Source: Micromonospora acroterricola
GTDB lineage: Bacteria > Actinomycetota > Actinomycetes > Mycobacteriales > Micromonosporaceae
Assembly (NCBI RefSeq): GCF_003172955.1
Contig: NZ_QGKR01000197.1
Coordinates: 1 to 48,880 of the forward strand
Direction of reading: 5' to 3'
DNA: 48,880 bases
The stretch's first letter is position 1; each line of letters opens with the position of its first letter. Both the position numbers and the translations under genes were made by a program. Of this stretch, positions 16,173 through 23,775 are shown piece by piece. The notes beneath the pieces were generated by a model. It did no database searches. It was given only the letters and a program-made list of their open reading frames with translations, and had not been told where the DNA came from.

Positions 16173-17564
16173 GTGCGCCGCACCCAGTCGCCGCGGCCCG
16201 CCAGCGCCACGCGGCCCCGCCTGCTCATCGCCCTGACCGCCGTCGCCGTCCTCACCGCCACCACCGCCGCCTCGTGCGGCGACGACCAGCCGCCCGTCGC
16301 GCTGGCCTCGGCCGCCCGCAACCCCGTCACCGAGGTGATCGACGCGCCGGCGACGGTCACCGCCCGCGCCGCCGCCACCCTGACCGCCCCCGCCGACGGC
16401 ACCCTGGCCAGCCTGCGCGTCCAGCCTGGACAGCGGGTGAAGCGAGGTCAGGTGCTCGCCGTGGTCGCGTCCCCGTCGGCGCAGGCCCGGCTGCGGCAGG
16501 CCCGGGAAGCGCTCGCCGCCGCCAGGCGTGCCGGCCGTGGCGTCTCCACCGGCGACCTGACCGGCAGCCGGCGCGGCACCGACAAGGCCGCCGACGAGGC
16601 GTTCGACGCCGCCCGGAAGGCCGCCGACAAGATCGCCGACCCGCAGCTACGGAGCGCGCTGCTGACCCAGGTGACGTCCGCCCAGCGGCAGTACGCCGCC
16701 GCCGCGCGCAGCGCCGACCAGGCCGTCCGCGCCGTGCAGCAGGGCATCAGGGGGCTGAACTCCGCCGTCGGCGCGCTCTCCGCGGCGCAACGGCTCCAGG
16801 CCCAGCAGGCGTACGACCTGGCGAAGGCGACCGTCGACGCGTTGACCCTGCGCGCTCCGATCGGCGGGGTGGTGCAGCCGGGCGGCACCCGGGCCGGCGG
16901 TGGCTCCACCGACGGCCTCGCCCGGCTGCTGGAGCAGGCCGGTGGCGCCCAGGCGGCCGGCATCGACCCGTCGGCGCTGGCCACCGGCCAGGGCGGGCCA
17001 CCGGCCGGGGTCGACGACGCGGTCGCGGTCGGCGGTCAGGTCACCGCCGGCACGCCGGTGCTCACCGTCGTCGACACCGGGCAGTTGGGGCTGCTCGCCG
17101 AGGTGGACGAGACCGACGTGCTGCTGGTCAAGGCCGGCGTCACCGCCACCGTGGAGCTGGACGCGGTCACCGGCGCCAGCTACGACGCCACGGTCCGTTC
17201 GGTGGACGTGCTGCCCACCAACTCCGCGCAGGGTGGGGTCACCTACCGGGTACGCCTCGCGCTCGGCGTCGGGAGGCTGGCAGAGGACGAGCCGGCGCCG
17301 ACGCCGCGCCCCGGCATGAACGCGATCGTCCACCTGCGGGTCCGTGAGGCTGCCGACGCGGTGACCGTCCCCGCCTCGGCGGTGTTCTCCACCGACGGGC
17401 GGGACGCCGTCTGGGTCGTCCGCGACGGCAGGGCGGACCGGGCGCCGGTGACCGTCGGCGTCCAGGGGTCGGATCTGGTGCAGATCCTCGACGGCGTGCG
17501 GGCCGGCGACCGGGTGGTGGTGCGCGGCGCCGACCAGGTCCGCGACGGCCAGGAGGTGCGGTGA
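16173..17564 (+). CDS. HlyD/RND-type periplasmic adaptor subunit of an ABC exporter
   Basis: A 463-residue membrane-fusion protein. Residues 17-34 are hydrophobic and end at Cys35 (TAASC), so it may be a lipoprotein, although the lipobox is weak. A biotinyl-lipoyl-like half (LRVQPGQRVKRGQVLAVV) leads into an Ala/Arg-rich helical hairpin (about 105-225). A second lipoyl half (LTLRAPIGGVVQPGG) and beta-barrel regions follow. With the next two genes it forms a MacA-MacB-like exporter without an outer-membrane partner, as usual in monoderm actinobacteria. GTG 16173 is chosen from the -10 hexamer. The stop overlaps the ATPase gene by 4 bases. Confidence 0.88.
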   Translation: MRRTQSPRPASATRPRLLIALTAVAVLTATTAASCGDDQPPVALASAARNPVTEVIDAPATVTARAAATLTAPADGTLASLRVQPGQRVKRGQVLAVVASPSAQARLRQAREALAAARRAGRGVSTGDLTGSRRGTDKAADEAFDAARKAADKIADPQLRSALLTQVTSAQRQYAAAARSADQAVRAVQQGIRGLNSAVGALSAAQRLQAQQAYDLAKATVDALTLRAPIGGVVQPGGTRAGGGSTDGLARLLEQAGGAQAAGIDPSALATGQGGPPAGVDDAVAVGGQVTAGTPVLTVVDTGQLGLLAEVDETDVLLVKAGVTATVELDAVTGASYDATVRSVDVLPTNSAQGGVTYRVRLALGVGRLAEDEPAPTPRPGMNAIVHLRVREAADAVTVPASAVFSTDGRDAVWVVRDGRADRAPVTVGVQGSDLVQILDGVRAGDRVVVRGADQVRDGQEVR

Positions 17565-18604
17565 CCGGACCCGCCGCGCCGGGTCGGGACCGCGATCCGC
17601 TGAACCCCGGGCCGGGCCGGGGCGACGCGCCGCCGATCCCGGACGGCGAGAGCGTCCCCGCGATCGAGGCGATGGACGTGTCCCGGACGTACCAGCTGGA
17701 GGGGGTGTCGGTCGAGGCGCTGCGCGGGGTGTCGTTGACCGTCCAGGCGGGTGACTACGTGGCGTTGGTGGGGCCGTCCGGCTCGGGCAAGTCCACACTC
17801 ATGCACCTGCTGGGCGGGCTCGACCGGCCCACCGGCGGCCGGCTGGTGATCGGCGGGCGGGACGTCAACGCCCTGTCGCCACCGGAGATGGCCACCCTGC
17901 GCAACGAGACGATCGGCTTCGTCTTCCAGGCGTTCCACCTGCTGCCGCGCACCTCGGCGGTGGAGAACGTGGCGTTGCCGCTGGTCTATCGGGGCGTGTC
18001 GGCCCGACAGCGCCGGGAGCGGGCGGCGGCGATGCTCGGCCGGGTCGGCCTCGGGCACCGGCTGGACCACCGGCCCAACCAGATGTCCGGCGGCGAGCAG
18101 CAGCGGGTGGCCATCGCCCGCGCGCTGGTCACCGAGCCGACGGTGCTGCTGGCCGACGAGCCCACCGGCAACCTGGACAGTGTCACCGGCGCGGCCGTGC
18201 TGGAGCTGCTGGAGCGGCTGAACGCCGAGTCCGGGGTGGCGCTGGTGATGGTCACCCACGACCAGGAGGTCGCGGCCCGGGCGCGCCGCCGGATCACCAT
18301 GCGCGACGGCGTGGTGGTCGCGGACAGCGCCACCGACGACGGGCCGCCGACGGCGATCAGCGTCGCCGACCCCGGTGCATCCCACCTGCATGATCGACCG
18401 CTGTCCGTTGATCATGGTCGACCTGCGACACTGGTCCCCGCTCCCAGCGCGGAGCCCCGGTCCGCGTCCGGAAGCGGCCCGGGGCACCCGCCCGGTGGCT
18501 CCGGTGGCGCCACCGGAGCCACCGGGCGCCTTCCGCACCCGCCGTCCGGCGCCCGAGGGCCCGACGACGCCGGCGTGGCGGCCGGCGGCGGGAGCGAATC
18601 ATGA
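17561..18604 (+). CDS. ABC transporter ATPase (MacB/LolD type) with a repeat-derived C-terminal tail
   Basis: A 347-residue ATPase. Walker A VGPSGSGKST, Q-loop VFQAFHLLPR, signature MSGGEQQRVAIARAL, Walker B VLLADEPTGNLDS and switch VTHDQEV place it in the MacB/LolD/FtsE-type family. These normally end soon after the MRDGVVV segment (about residue 250). Here the frame continues about 95 residues through Pro/Gly/Ser-rich sequence. The DNA below that tail contains two palindromes (18389-18416 and 18491-18526), so the extension looks like repeat DNA captured by the frame. GTG 17561 and the stop overlap both neighbours by 4 bases. Confidence 0.92.
   Translation: MTGPAAPGRDRDPLNPGPGRGDAPPIPDGESVPAIEAMDVSRTYQLEGVSVEALRGVSLTVQAGDYVALVGPSGSGKSTLMHLLGGLDRPTGGRLVIGGRDVNALSPPEMATLRNETIGFVFQAFHLLPRTSAVENVALPLVYRGVSARQRRERAAAMLGRVGLGHRLDHRPNQMSGGEQQRVAIARALVTEPTVLLADEPTGNLDSVTGAAVLELLERLNAESGVALVMVTHDQEVAARARRRITMRDGVVVADSATDDGPPTAISVADPGASHLHDRPLSVDHGRPATLVPAPSAEPRSASGSGPGHPPGGSGGATGATGRLPHPPSGARGPDDAGVAAGGGSES
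18389..18416. repeat. hairpin repeat inside the ATPase tail
   Basis: CATGATC (18389-18395) pairs with GATCATG (18410-18416), extended inwards by GAC/GTT to a 10-base stem with an 8-base loop. It lies in the non-conserved C-terminal tail of the ABC ATPase. Confidence 0.45.
18491..18526. repeat. 36-base perfect palindrome inside the ATPase tail
   Basis: Arms CCCGGTGGCTCCGGTGGC (18491-18508) and 18509-18526 are exactly complementary, with no spacer. It encodes the GGSGGATGATG stretch of the ATPase tail. Such symmetry is not expected from protein coding. Confidence 0.7.
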
Positions 18605-19785
18605 GGGTCGCCGAGGCGTGGCGGGTGGCGCTGGACGCGTTACGGGCCAACCGGCTCCGCAGCGCGCTGACCATGCTCGGAGTGATCATCGGGGTGGCCT
18701 CGGTGGTGCTGCTGGTGGCCATCGGCACCGGCACCAAGCAGAAGGTGGAGCAGCAGGTCGAGGGGCTCGGCTCCAACCTGCTGCTGGTCGTCCCCGGCAA
18801 GATCGAGGTGGGCACCGCGCCGGTGGTCTCGCCGCTGACCCTCAAGGACGTGGACGCGGTCAACCGGGTCGTCGGCGACCCCGACCGGGTGGCGGTCACC
18901 ATCGCCTCCGGGGCGACCGCGCGGGCTGGCGCCCGCGCCGACTTCACCACCGTGCAGGGCGTACTGGAGACCACCCCGGCCGTGTTCACCCGGTCGCTGG
19001 CCCGGGGCCGCTACCTCACCGGCACGGACGTGGACACCAGCCGGCGGGTCGCGGTGCTCGGCGACTCCGTGGCCCGCGCGCTCTTTCCCGACCGGGACCC
19101 GCTCGGGCAGCAGGTGACGCTGGCCGGCGTGCGGTTCCGGGTGATCGGCGTCTTCGCGCCGCTCGGGCAGAGCCTCGGCGTCGACCGGGACGACGAGGTG
19201 CACGTACCGGTGACCGCCGCGCAGCGGCTCTGGGGCACCCAGCGGGTGGACGGCATCGCGGTGAAGGCGCCCGACCGGGAGCGCATCGACGAGCTGGGTG
19301 AGCGGATCGTCGCCGAGCTCAACCGCCGCCACCCGGACACCGAGTTCAGTGCGGTCACCCAGCAGCAGATCCTCGGCGTGCTCGGGGACATCCTCGGCGT
19401 GCTCACCGGCGTGCTGGCGGCGATCGCCGGCATCTCGCTGCTCGTCGGCGGGGTCGGGGTCTCCAACATCATGCTGGTCAGCGTCCGGGAACGGACCCGT
19501 GAGATCGGCCTGCGCAAGGCCGTCGGCGCCCGCCCCCGCGACATCGGGGTGCAGTTCCTGCTGGAGGCGGTGCTGCTCACCACGATCGGAGGGCTGACCG
19601 GGATGGCGCTCGGCGTGGGCACCGCTCTGCTGGTGGACGCGCTGTCACCGGTCCCGGCGGCGATCACCTGGTGGTCGTTGGCGCTCGCCTTCGGTGTGTC
19701 GGCGGCGGTCGGCATCATCTTCGGGGTGGTTCCCGCGCAGCGCGCCGGCCGCCTCGACCCGGTGGTCGCGCTGCGCGCCGAGTGA
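18601..19785 (+). CDS. ABC transporter permease (MacB/FtsX type)
   Basis: A 394-residue permease. The first transmembrane helix is at about 22-42 (TMLGVIIGVASVVLLVAI), followed by a large extracytoplasmic MacB_PCD domain (about 45-245). Three FtsX-type helices follow near 270, 320 and 360. The conserved cytoplasmic coupling segment VRERTREIGLRKAVGA is present. It forms the membrane part of the adaptor-ATPase-permease exporter, and the ATGA overlap with the ATPase implies coupled synthesis. The substrate is unknown: macrolide, peptide or lipoprotein are options for the family. No strong T-rich terminator follows, only a weak CCTGCG/CGCAGG stem at 19792-19819. Confidence 0.92.
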   Translation: MRVAEAWRVALDALRANRLRSALTMLGVIIGVASVVLLVAIGTGTKQKVEQQVEGLGSNLLLVVPGKIEVGTAPVVSPLTLKDVDAVNRVVGDPDRVAVTIASGATARAGARADFTTVQGVLETTPAVFTRSLARGRYLTGTDVDTSRRVAVLGDSVARALFPDRDPLGQQVTLAGVRFRVIGVFAPLGQSLGVDRDDEVHVPVTAAQRLWGTQRVDGIAVKAPDRERIDELGERIVAELNRRHPDTEFSAVTQQQILGVLGDILGVLTGVLAAIAGISLLVGGVGVSNIMLVSVRERTREIGLRKAVGARPRDIGVQFLLEAVLLTTIGGLTGMALGVGTALLVDALSPVPAAITWWSLALAFGVSAAVGIIFGVVPAQRAGRLDPVVALRAE

Positions 19786-19910
19786 CCACGACCTGCGGCA
19801 AAGGGACGGCCGTCGCAGGCCGGGAGATACCGGGAGCGCGGATCGGGTGAACCGGCGAGCGAAACATGATCAGTTGTACGAAGGGATCGCGCCGGTCACA
19901 GCCGCCCCGC

Positions 19911-19923
19911 TACCGTACTGGTA
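19911..19923. promoter_or_regulatory. TACC-N5-GGTA palindrome upstream of the HTH gene
   Basis: TACC at 19911-19914 and GGTA at 19920-19923 form an inverted repeat 76 bases before the excisionase-like gene. It might be an operator or overlap a promoter. It does not match the BldD consensus exactly. Confidence 0.3.
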
Positions 19924-19998
19924 ACACGCGCGTCGCCGGCCCGGCCCGGAGCATCCGTCGGGTTGGCACGCGCCGGGCATGGGATGGGTCGGTGAGCC

Positions 19999-20208
19999 AT
20001 GGCCGGGTCGCAGTCCGACGGACGGCTGTCGGAGGTCAAGTTCCTCACCGTCGCCGAGGTGGCGACGGTCATGCGGGTGTCGAAGATGACGGTCTATCGC
20101 CTGGTGCACAGCGGTGAGCTCACCGCGGTCCGGGTCGGCAGGTCGTTCCGGGTGCCCGAGCACGCGGTGCACGAATATCTCCGGGGTGCCTTTCAGGAGA
20201 CCGCCTGA
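19999..20208 (+). CDS. MerR/excisionase-like helix-turn-helix protein (BdtA / Rv0500A type)
   Basis: A 69-residue DNA-binding protein that is almost entirely one winged HTH: LTVAEVATVMRVSKMTVYRLVHSGELTAVR followed by VGRSFRVPEHAV. In M. tuberculosis Rv0500A occupies this place. In Streptomyces the equivalent is, as I recall, the BldD-target gene bdtA near bldN. The conserved partner downstream is the 33-residue ribosomal protein gene. The start is ATG 19999, with only a weak GGTGAG before it. It acts in the cytoplasm, probably as a developmental regulator; targets are unknown. It is not a phage excisionase here, since no integrase or attachment site is visible. Confidence 0.85.
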   Translation: MAGSQSDGRLSEVKFLTVAEVATVMRVSKMTVYRLVHSGELTAVRVGRSFRVPEHAVHEYLRGAFQETA

Positions 20209-20282
20209 GCCACCGCCTCGTCCGCCGGGTTCCACCTGAGCGGCACGAAGAGCGGCACCTACGCGGCATCGACGGGGCCGCG

Positions 20283-20312
20283 TTGGTCCTGCTGACGCTC
20301 TCCGGCTACCCT
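20283..20312 (+). promoter_or_regulatory. promoter for the bS22-like gene
   Basis: TTGGTC (20283-20288), an 18-base spacer and TACCCT (20307-20312) form a housekeeping-type promoter. The predicted 5' leader to ATG 20446 is about 127 bases. The rest of the 237-base gap (20209-20445) shows nothing else I can support. Confidence 0.5.
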
Positions 20313-20445
20313 GGAGCCCGACCGAGACCCCACCGGTGCGCCCCGCCGCCCAGACTGGTCCGGTCCGTTGTCCGCAAGCGGTCACCGTCGCCACCTGCGT
20401 GGTGTCATCCGGTCCGCCCCGCACGTTGTATCGAAAGGCTGTCGT

Positions 20446-20547
20446 ATGGGCTCGGTGGTCAAGAAGCGCCGCAAGCGCATGGCTAAGAAGAAGCACCGCA
20501 AGCTGCTGCGCAAGACCCGCGTCCAGCGTCGCCGTCTCGGCAAGTGA
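20446..20547 (+). CDS. 33-residue ribosomal protein bS22-like (AURKAIP1/COX24 domain)
   Basis: A 33-residue, extremely basic protein beginning [20 protein letters not shown] and ending in RRRLGK, about 60% Lys/Arg. It matches the actinobacterial AURKAIP1/COX24-domain family. The mycobacterial homologue (Rv0500B) was identified structurally as ribosomal protein bS22 in the small subunit. AAAGG lies 7 bases before ATG 20446. The placement after the excisionase-like HTH gene is conserved with M. tuberculosis. An 8-base-pair terminator follows 4 bases after the stop, so it forms a one-gene transcript. Its size is below common gene-calling limits. Confidence 0.93.
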   Translation: MGSVVKKRRKRMAKKKHRKLLRKTRVQRRRLGK

Positions 20548-20551
20548 TCGC

Positions 20552-20572
20552 CGCCGGGCTCACCGCCCGGCG
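20552..20572 (+). terminator. terminator after the bS22-like gene
   Basis: CGCCGGGC (20552-20559) pairs perfectly with 20565-20572 around loop TCACC. It is followed by TTCACTT. Confidence 0.65.
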
Positions 20573-20606
20573 TTCACTTGCCACCTGTCGACCTCCGGAG
20601 GCTCAG

Positions 20607-20666
20607 GTGATCAGGCCGTGGTTGTCCCGGCTCGATCTCTCCTGCCGGGGTAGGTGCGTCAGATGA
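20607..20666 (+). CDS. 19-residue leader peptide overlapping the epimerase start
   Basis: GTG 20607 has a textbook GGAGG (20597-20601) five bases upstream. The frame reads MIRPWLSRLDLSCRGRCVR and stops at TGA 20664-20666. The stop overlaps the epimerase ATG as ATGA (20663-20666). The peptide is Arg- and Cys-containing and resembles no protein I know. The upstream CACCTG/CAGGTG hairpin (20582-20609) encloses its ribosome site. A role in translational coupling or attenuation of the epimerase is inferred from this architecture; expression is not demonstrated. Confidence 0.5.
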   Translation: MIRPWLSRLDLSCRGRCVR

Positions 20667-20700
20667 CCCCCGGCAGCACCTCAGGTGCTCCGGGGGTCAT
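20663..20700 (+). promoter_or_regulatory. start-codon hairpin of the epimerase gene
   Basis: ATGACCCCCGG (20663-20673) pairs with 20690-20700. AGCACCT (20675-20681) pairs with AGGTGCT (20683-20689). This gives an 18-base-pair stem with one bulged C and a minimal loop. The initiation ATG is the base of the stem, so the folded mRNA would hide it until the leader peptide is translated. Confidence 0.6.
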
Positions 20701-21736
20701 CGTCGTCACCGGGGTGGGGCGCTACCTGGGCGCCCACGTGGCGGCCCGGCTGGCCGCCGACCCGCGTATCGAGCGGGTCATCGGGGTGGACGCGCCGGAG
20801 CCCGGCGCCGAGTTCACCGACCTGCTGGACCGGGTCGAACGCATCCGCGTCGACGCCGGTTCGCTCGGCGGGATCCTCGCCGACCTGGACGTCGACGCGG
20901 TGGTGCACCTCGCGCTGGTCAGCGCCCCCGACCAGCAGCACGGTGGCCGGTCCGCGATGAAGGACCAGAACGTCATCGGCACCATGCAGCTGCTCGCCGC
21001 CTGCCAACGGGCGCCCCGGCTGCGCAAGCTCGTGGTCCGGTCGTCCACCGCGGCGTACGGGGTGTCGTTTCGCGACCCGGCCGTGTTCACCGAGGAGACC
21101 GAGCCGCGGGAGGTGCCCCGCGGCGGTTTCGGCCGCGACATCCTCGACGTCGAGGGGTACGTCCGCGGCTTCCGCCGCCGCCGGCCCGACGTGACCGCGA
21201 CCGTGCTGCGCTTCGCCCCGTTCATCGGCTCGACCGCCGACACGACGTTGACCCGCTACTTCTCGCAGCCGCTGGTGCCCACCGTCTTCGGCCGCGACCC
21301 CCGCCTGCAGTTCCTGCACTTCGACGACGCGTTGGAGGTGCTGCACCGGTCGATCGTGGAGGATCACCCGGGCACCTACAACGTGGCCGGGCCGGGAGTG
21401 CTCTCGTTGTCCCAGGCGATCCGGCGGGCCGGTCGGGTGGGCGTGCCGGTGCTGGAGCCGGGCCTGTCCGGTGCCGCCGCGCTGGCCCGCAGCCTGGGCT
21501 TCGGCGGCTATGGCCTGGACCAGGTCGACCTCTTCGTGCACGGCCGGGTGGTCGACACGACCCGGCTCGAGCAGGAGTACGGCTTCACGCCCCGGTCCAC
21601 GGCGGCGGCGTTCGACGACTTCATCCGCGCCCACCACGGCGGGGTGGTGGTCACCCGTAGCCAGTTGGCCGCGGCGGAGCAGCTCGTCCTCGACGGCATC
21701 CGGCAGGTCCGCTCCGCGATCCGGGAGCGGTCGTGA
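20663..21736 (+). CDS. NAD-dependent epimerase/dehydratase (GalE-like, Rv0501 type)
   Basis: A 357-residue extended short-chain dehydrogenase. The nucleotide-binding start VIVVTGVGRYLGAHVA is a G-x-x-G-x-x-G Rossmann variant with Arg-Tyr in place of the second Gly region. VHLALVSAP, VVRSSTAAYG (catalytic Ser/Thr) and the later RFAPFIG follow. The usual YxxxK is not obvious, since the expected position reads GFGRDILDVEGYV, so catalysis may be altered. It corresponds to Rv0501 (galE2). ATG 20663 is preferred because of ATGA coupling to the leader peptide; GTG 20654 adds three residues. The stop overlaps the acyltransferase gene by 4 bases. Confidence 0.88.
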   Translation: MTPGSTSGAPGVIVVTGVGRYLGAHVAARLAADPRIERVIGVDAPEPGAEFTDLLDRVERIRVDAGSLGGILADLDVDAVVHLALVSAPDQQHGGRSAMKDQNVIGTMQLLAACQRAPRLRKLVVRSSTAAYGVSFRDPAVFTEETEPREVPRGGFGRDILDVEGYVRGFRRRRPDVTATVLRFAPFIGSTADTTLTRYFSQPLVPTVFGRDPRLQFLHFDDALEVLHRSIVEDHPGTYNVAGPGVLSLSQAIRRAGRVGVPVLEPGLSGAAALARSLGFGGYGLDQVDLFVHGRVVDTTRLEQEYGFTPRSTAAAFDDFIRAHHGGVVVTRSQLAAAEQLVLDGIRQVRSAIRERS

Positions 21737-22857
21737 CCGGACCGGGGGAGGGGCGCGACCCGGCGGGCGTCGGGCGTTTCGACGTACCGCGAGCGCCGGC
21801 GGCACCGGACGCGGAGCCCGCGCGGCGCAACGGACATCGACCGGCGGCCCAGGCCGCCTCGACGCCGACCCCGGCCGACGAGGTTGACACCGCCGCGACC
21901 GACGAGCCGGACGACACGACCGCCGCCCCGGCCACCGGCGAACCGGCGGGCCTGGGTGACCCGGTGACCGGCGGCGAGCCCGGTGGCACCGGGCCGGCCG
22001 TGCCGGACCGGCCGGGTGACCACTGGGACCGGAAGGTCGCGAACGGTCTGGCGTTCCTGCGCCGGCGGCTCTCCGGCGACTACGAGGTCGACGAGTTCGG
22101 CTTCGACCCGGAGCTGACGGACGCGGTCTTCCACCCGCTGCTGCGGCTCCTCTACCGGGACTGGTTCCGCACCGAGGTCAGCGGCATGGAACACGTGCCC
22201 GTCGACGGGCCCGCCCTGGTGGTCGGCAACCACTCGGGCACGGTGGCGCTGGACGCGTTGATCCTCTCGGCGGCGCTGCACGACAAGCACCCCGCCCACC
22301 GCTACCTGCGCCTGCTCGGCGCCGACCTGGTCTTCCGCATGCCGGTGGTGTCGGAGATCGCCCGCAAGACCGGCGGCACGGTGGCCTGCAACCCGGACGC
22401 CGAGCGGCTGCTCGGCGGCGGCGATCTGGTGGGTGTCTTCCCCGAGGGTTTCAAGGGCATCGGCAAGCTCTACGCCGACCGGTACAAGCTGCAACGGTTC
22501 GGCCGGGGCGGCTTCGTCTCGGCGGCGCTGCGCACCGGCACCCCGATCGTGCCGGTCGCCATCGTCGGCGGCGAGGAGATCTACCCGATGCTCGCCGACA
22601 TCAAGCCCCTGGCGCGGCTGCTCAAGCTGCCATACTTCCCGGTCACGCCGACCTTCCCGTGGCTCGGGCCGTTGGGCATGGTGCCGCTGCCCAGCAAGTG
22701 GCTGATCCAGTTCTGTCCACCGATCCCGACCGCGCACCTGACCGACTCGGCGGACGACCCGCTGGTGGTCTTCAACCTCGCCGACCAGGTGCGGGAGACC
22801 ATTCAGCAGACCCTGCACACGCTGCTGGAGCGGCGGCCGGACCCGTTCGGCCCCTGA
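21733..22857 (+). CDS. lysophospholipid acyltransferase family protein (PlsC-like, Rv0502 type)
   Basis: A 374-residue protein. The first about 95 residues are Pro/Ala/Asp-rich and disordered. The acyltransferase domain follows, with VVGNHSGTVALDALIL (a spaced variant of the NHxxxxD motif), KTGGTVAC, GVFPEGFKG (the FPEG motif) and VPVAIVGGEE. It likely transfers an acyl chain to a glycerol or other lipid at the inner membrane face. It corresponds to Rv0502 and is translationally coupled (GTGA) to the epimerase, suggesting a joint role in glycolipid or envelope lipid synthesis. GTG 21733 is the start. It converges with the HAD gene across only 7 bases. Confidence 0.88.
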   Translation: MTGPGEGRDPAGVGRFDVPRAPAAPDAEPARRNGHRPAAQAASTPTPADEVDTAATDEPDDTTAAPATGEPAGLGDPVTGGEPGGTGPAVPDRPGDHWDRKVANGLAFLRRRLSGDYEVDEFGFDPELTDAVFHPLLRLLYRDWFRTEVSGMEHVPVDGPALVVGNHSGTVALDALILSAALHDKHPAHRYLRLLGADLVFRMPVVSEIARKTGGTVACNPDAERLLGGGDLVGVFPEGFKGIGKLYADRYKLQRFGRGGFVSAALRTGTPIVPVAIVGGEEIYPMLADIKPLARLLKLPYFPVTPTFPWLGPLGMVPLPSKWLIQFCPPIPTAHLTDSADDPLVVFNLADQVRETIQQTLHTLLERRPDPFGP

Positions 22858-22864
22858 GCCGCCG

Positions 22865-23734
22865 TCAGCCGGCGCGGCGGCGGCGCTGCACCGCCAGACC
22901 GGCGGTGACGGCGCCGGCGACCAACCCGGCCGCCGCGGTCGACGGTACGGCGATCTTGACGGCACGGCGGCCGGTCCGGAAGTCCCGCACCTCCCAGCCG
23001 TGCTGCCGGGCCTGCCGCAGCAGGGTGCCGTCCGGGTTGACCGCCACCGCCCGGCCCACGGCGGAGAGCAGCGGCAGGTCGTTGGCCGAGTCGCTGTAGG
23101 CCGCGCAGCGGGTCAGGTCCAGCCCTTCCACGGCCGCGAGCTGGGTGACCGCCTCCGCCTTCGCCGGCCCGTGCATCAGGTCGCCCACCAGCCGCCCGGT
23201 GTACGCCCCGTCCACCACCTCGGCCACCGTGCCGATCGCCCCGGTCAGGCCCAGCCGGGTGGCGATGACCCGGCCGATCTCCACGGGGGCGGCGCTGACC
23301 AGCCAGACCCGCTGCCCGTCGTCCAGATGGCGCTGGGCGAGCTGGCGGGTGCCGGTCCAGATCCGGGGAGCCATCAGCTCGTCGAAGATCTCCTCCGCGA
23401 GGCGTTCCACGTCGTCGACCCGCCAGCCCTCGACGAAGGCCAGCGCGGCCTCCTTGGCCTGGGACATGTCGCCGGCGTGTTCGCGGGCGAGCAACCGGAA
23501 CCGGAGCTGCTGCCAGGCGAACCGGGCCAGGTCGGCGGTGGTGAAGTAGTTCCGTGCGGCGAGGCCGCGGGCGAACCAGTAGATCGACGCGCCCTGCATC
23601 ATCGTGTTGTCCACGTCGAAGAACGCCGCGGCGGTCGGGTCGGGCGTGGTCGCCGGGGTCAGCTCGGTCTCCGCCCAGCCGGCGGTGTGACCATGGGCGT
23701 CGGTGCTGACCGTCACCTTGCGGCTGCGCGCCAC
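22865..23734 (-). CDS. HAD-IB family phosphatase (SerB1-like)
   Basis: A 289-residue HAD-IB hydrolase. Motif I is FFDVDNTMM (nucleophile Asp; Asn replaces the usual Gly), motif II WLVSAAPVEIG, and motif III/IV HGPAKAEAV then AAYSDSANDLPLL. The C-terminus has a hydrophobic stretch (TAAAGLVAGAVTAGLAV) before a basic end, so it may be membrane-tethered. The family includes phosphoserine phosphatase, but this subfamily (Rv0505c, serB1) is more probably a lipid or other phosphomonoesterase. GTG 23734 has GGGAG 5-6 bases upstream. The upstream region has two identical palindromes. Confidence 0.88.
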   Translation of the reverse strand: MARSRKVTVSTDAHGHTAGWAETELTPATTPDPTAAAFFDVDNTMMQGASIYWFARGLAARNYFTTADLARFAWQQLRFRLLAREHAGDMSQAKEAALAFVEGWRVDDVERLAEEIFDELMAPRIWTGTRQLAQRHLDDGQRVWLVSAAPVEIGRVIATRLGLTGAIGTVAEVVDGAYTGRLVGDLMHGPAKAEAVTQLAAVEGLDLTRCAAYSDSANDLPLLSAVGRAVAVNPDGTLLRQARQHGWEVRDFRTGRRAVKIAVPSTAAAGLVAGAVTAGLAVQRRRRAG

Positions 23735-23775
23735 GCGTCTCCCTTCCTCACCAGCTGCTACGGATGCCTGCAGCG

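Noticed and set aside
19792..19819. CCTGCG/CGCAGG stem as terminator of the exporter operon.
   Set aside because: Only six base pairs with a 16-base loop and no T-tract; mentioned but not called.
19999..20208. Prophage excisionase as evidence for an integrated element.
   Set aside because: No integrase, att repeats or phage genes; the gene is in a conserved chromosomal position (Rv0500A type).
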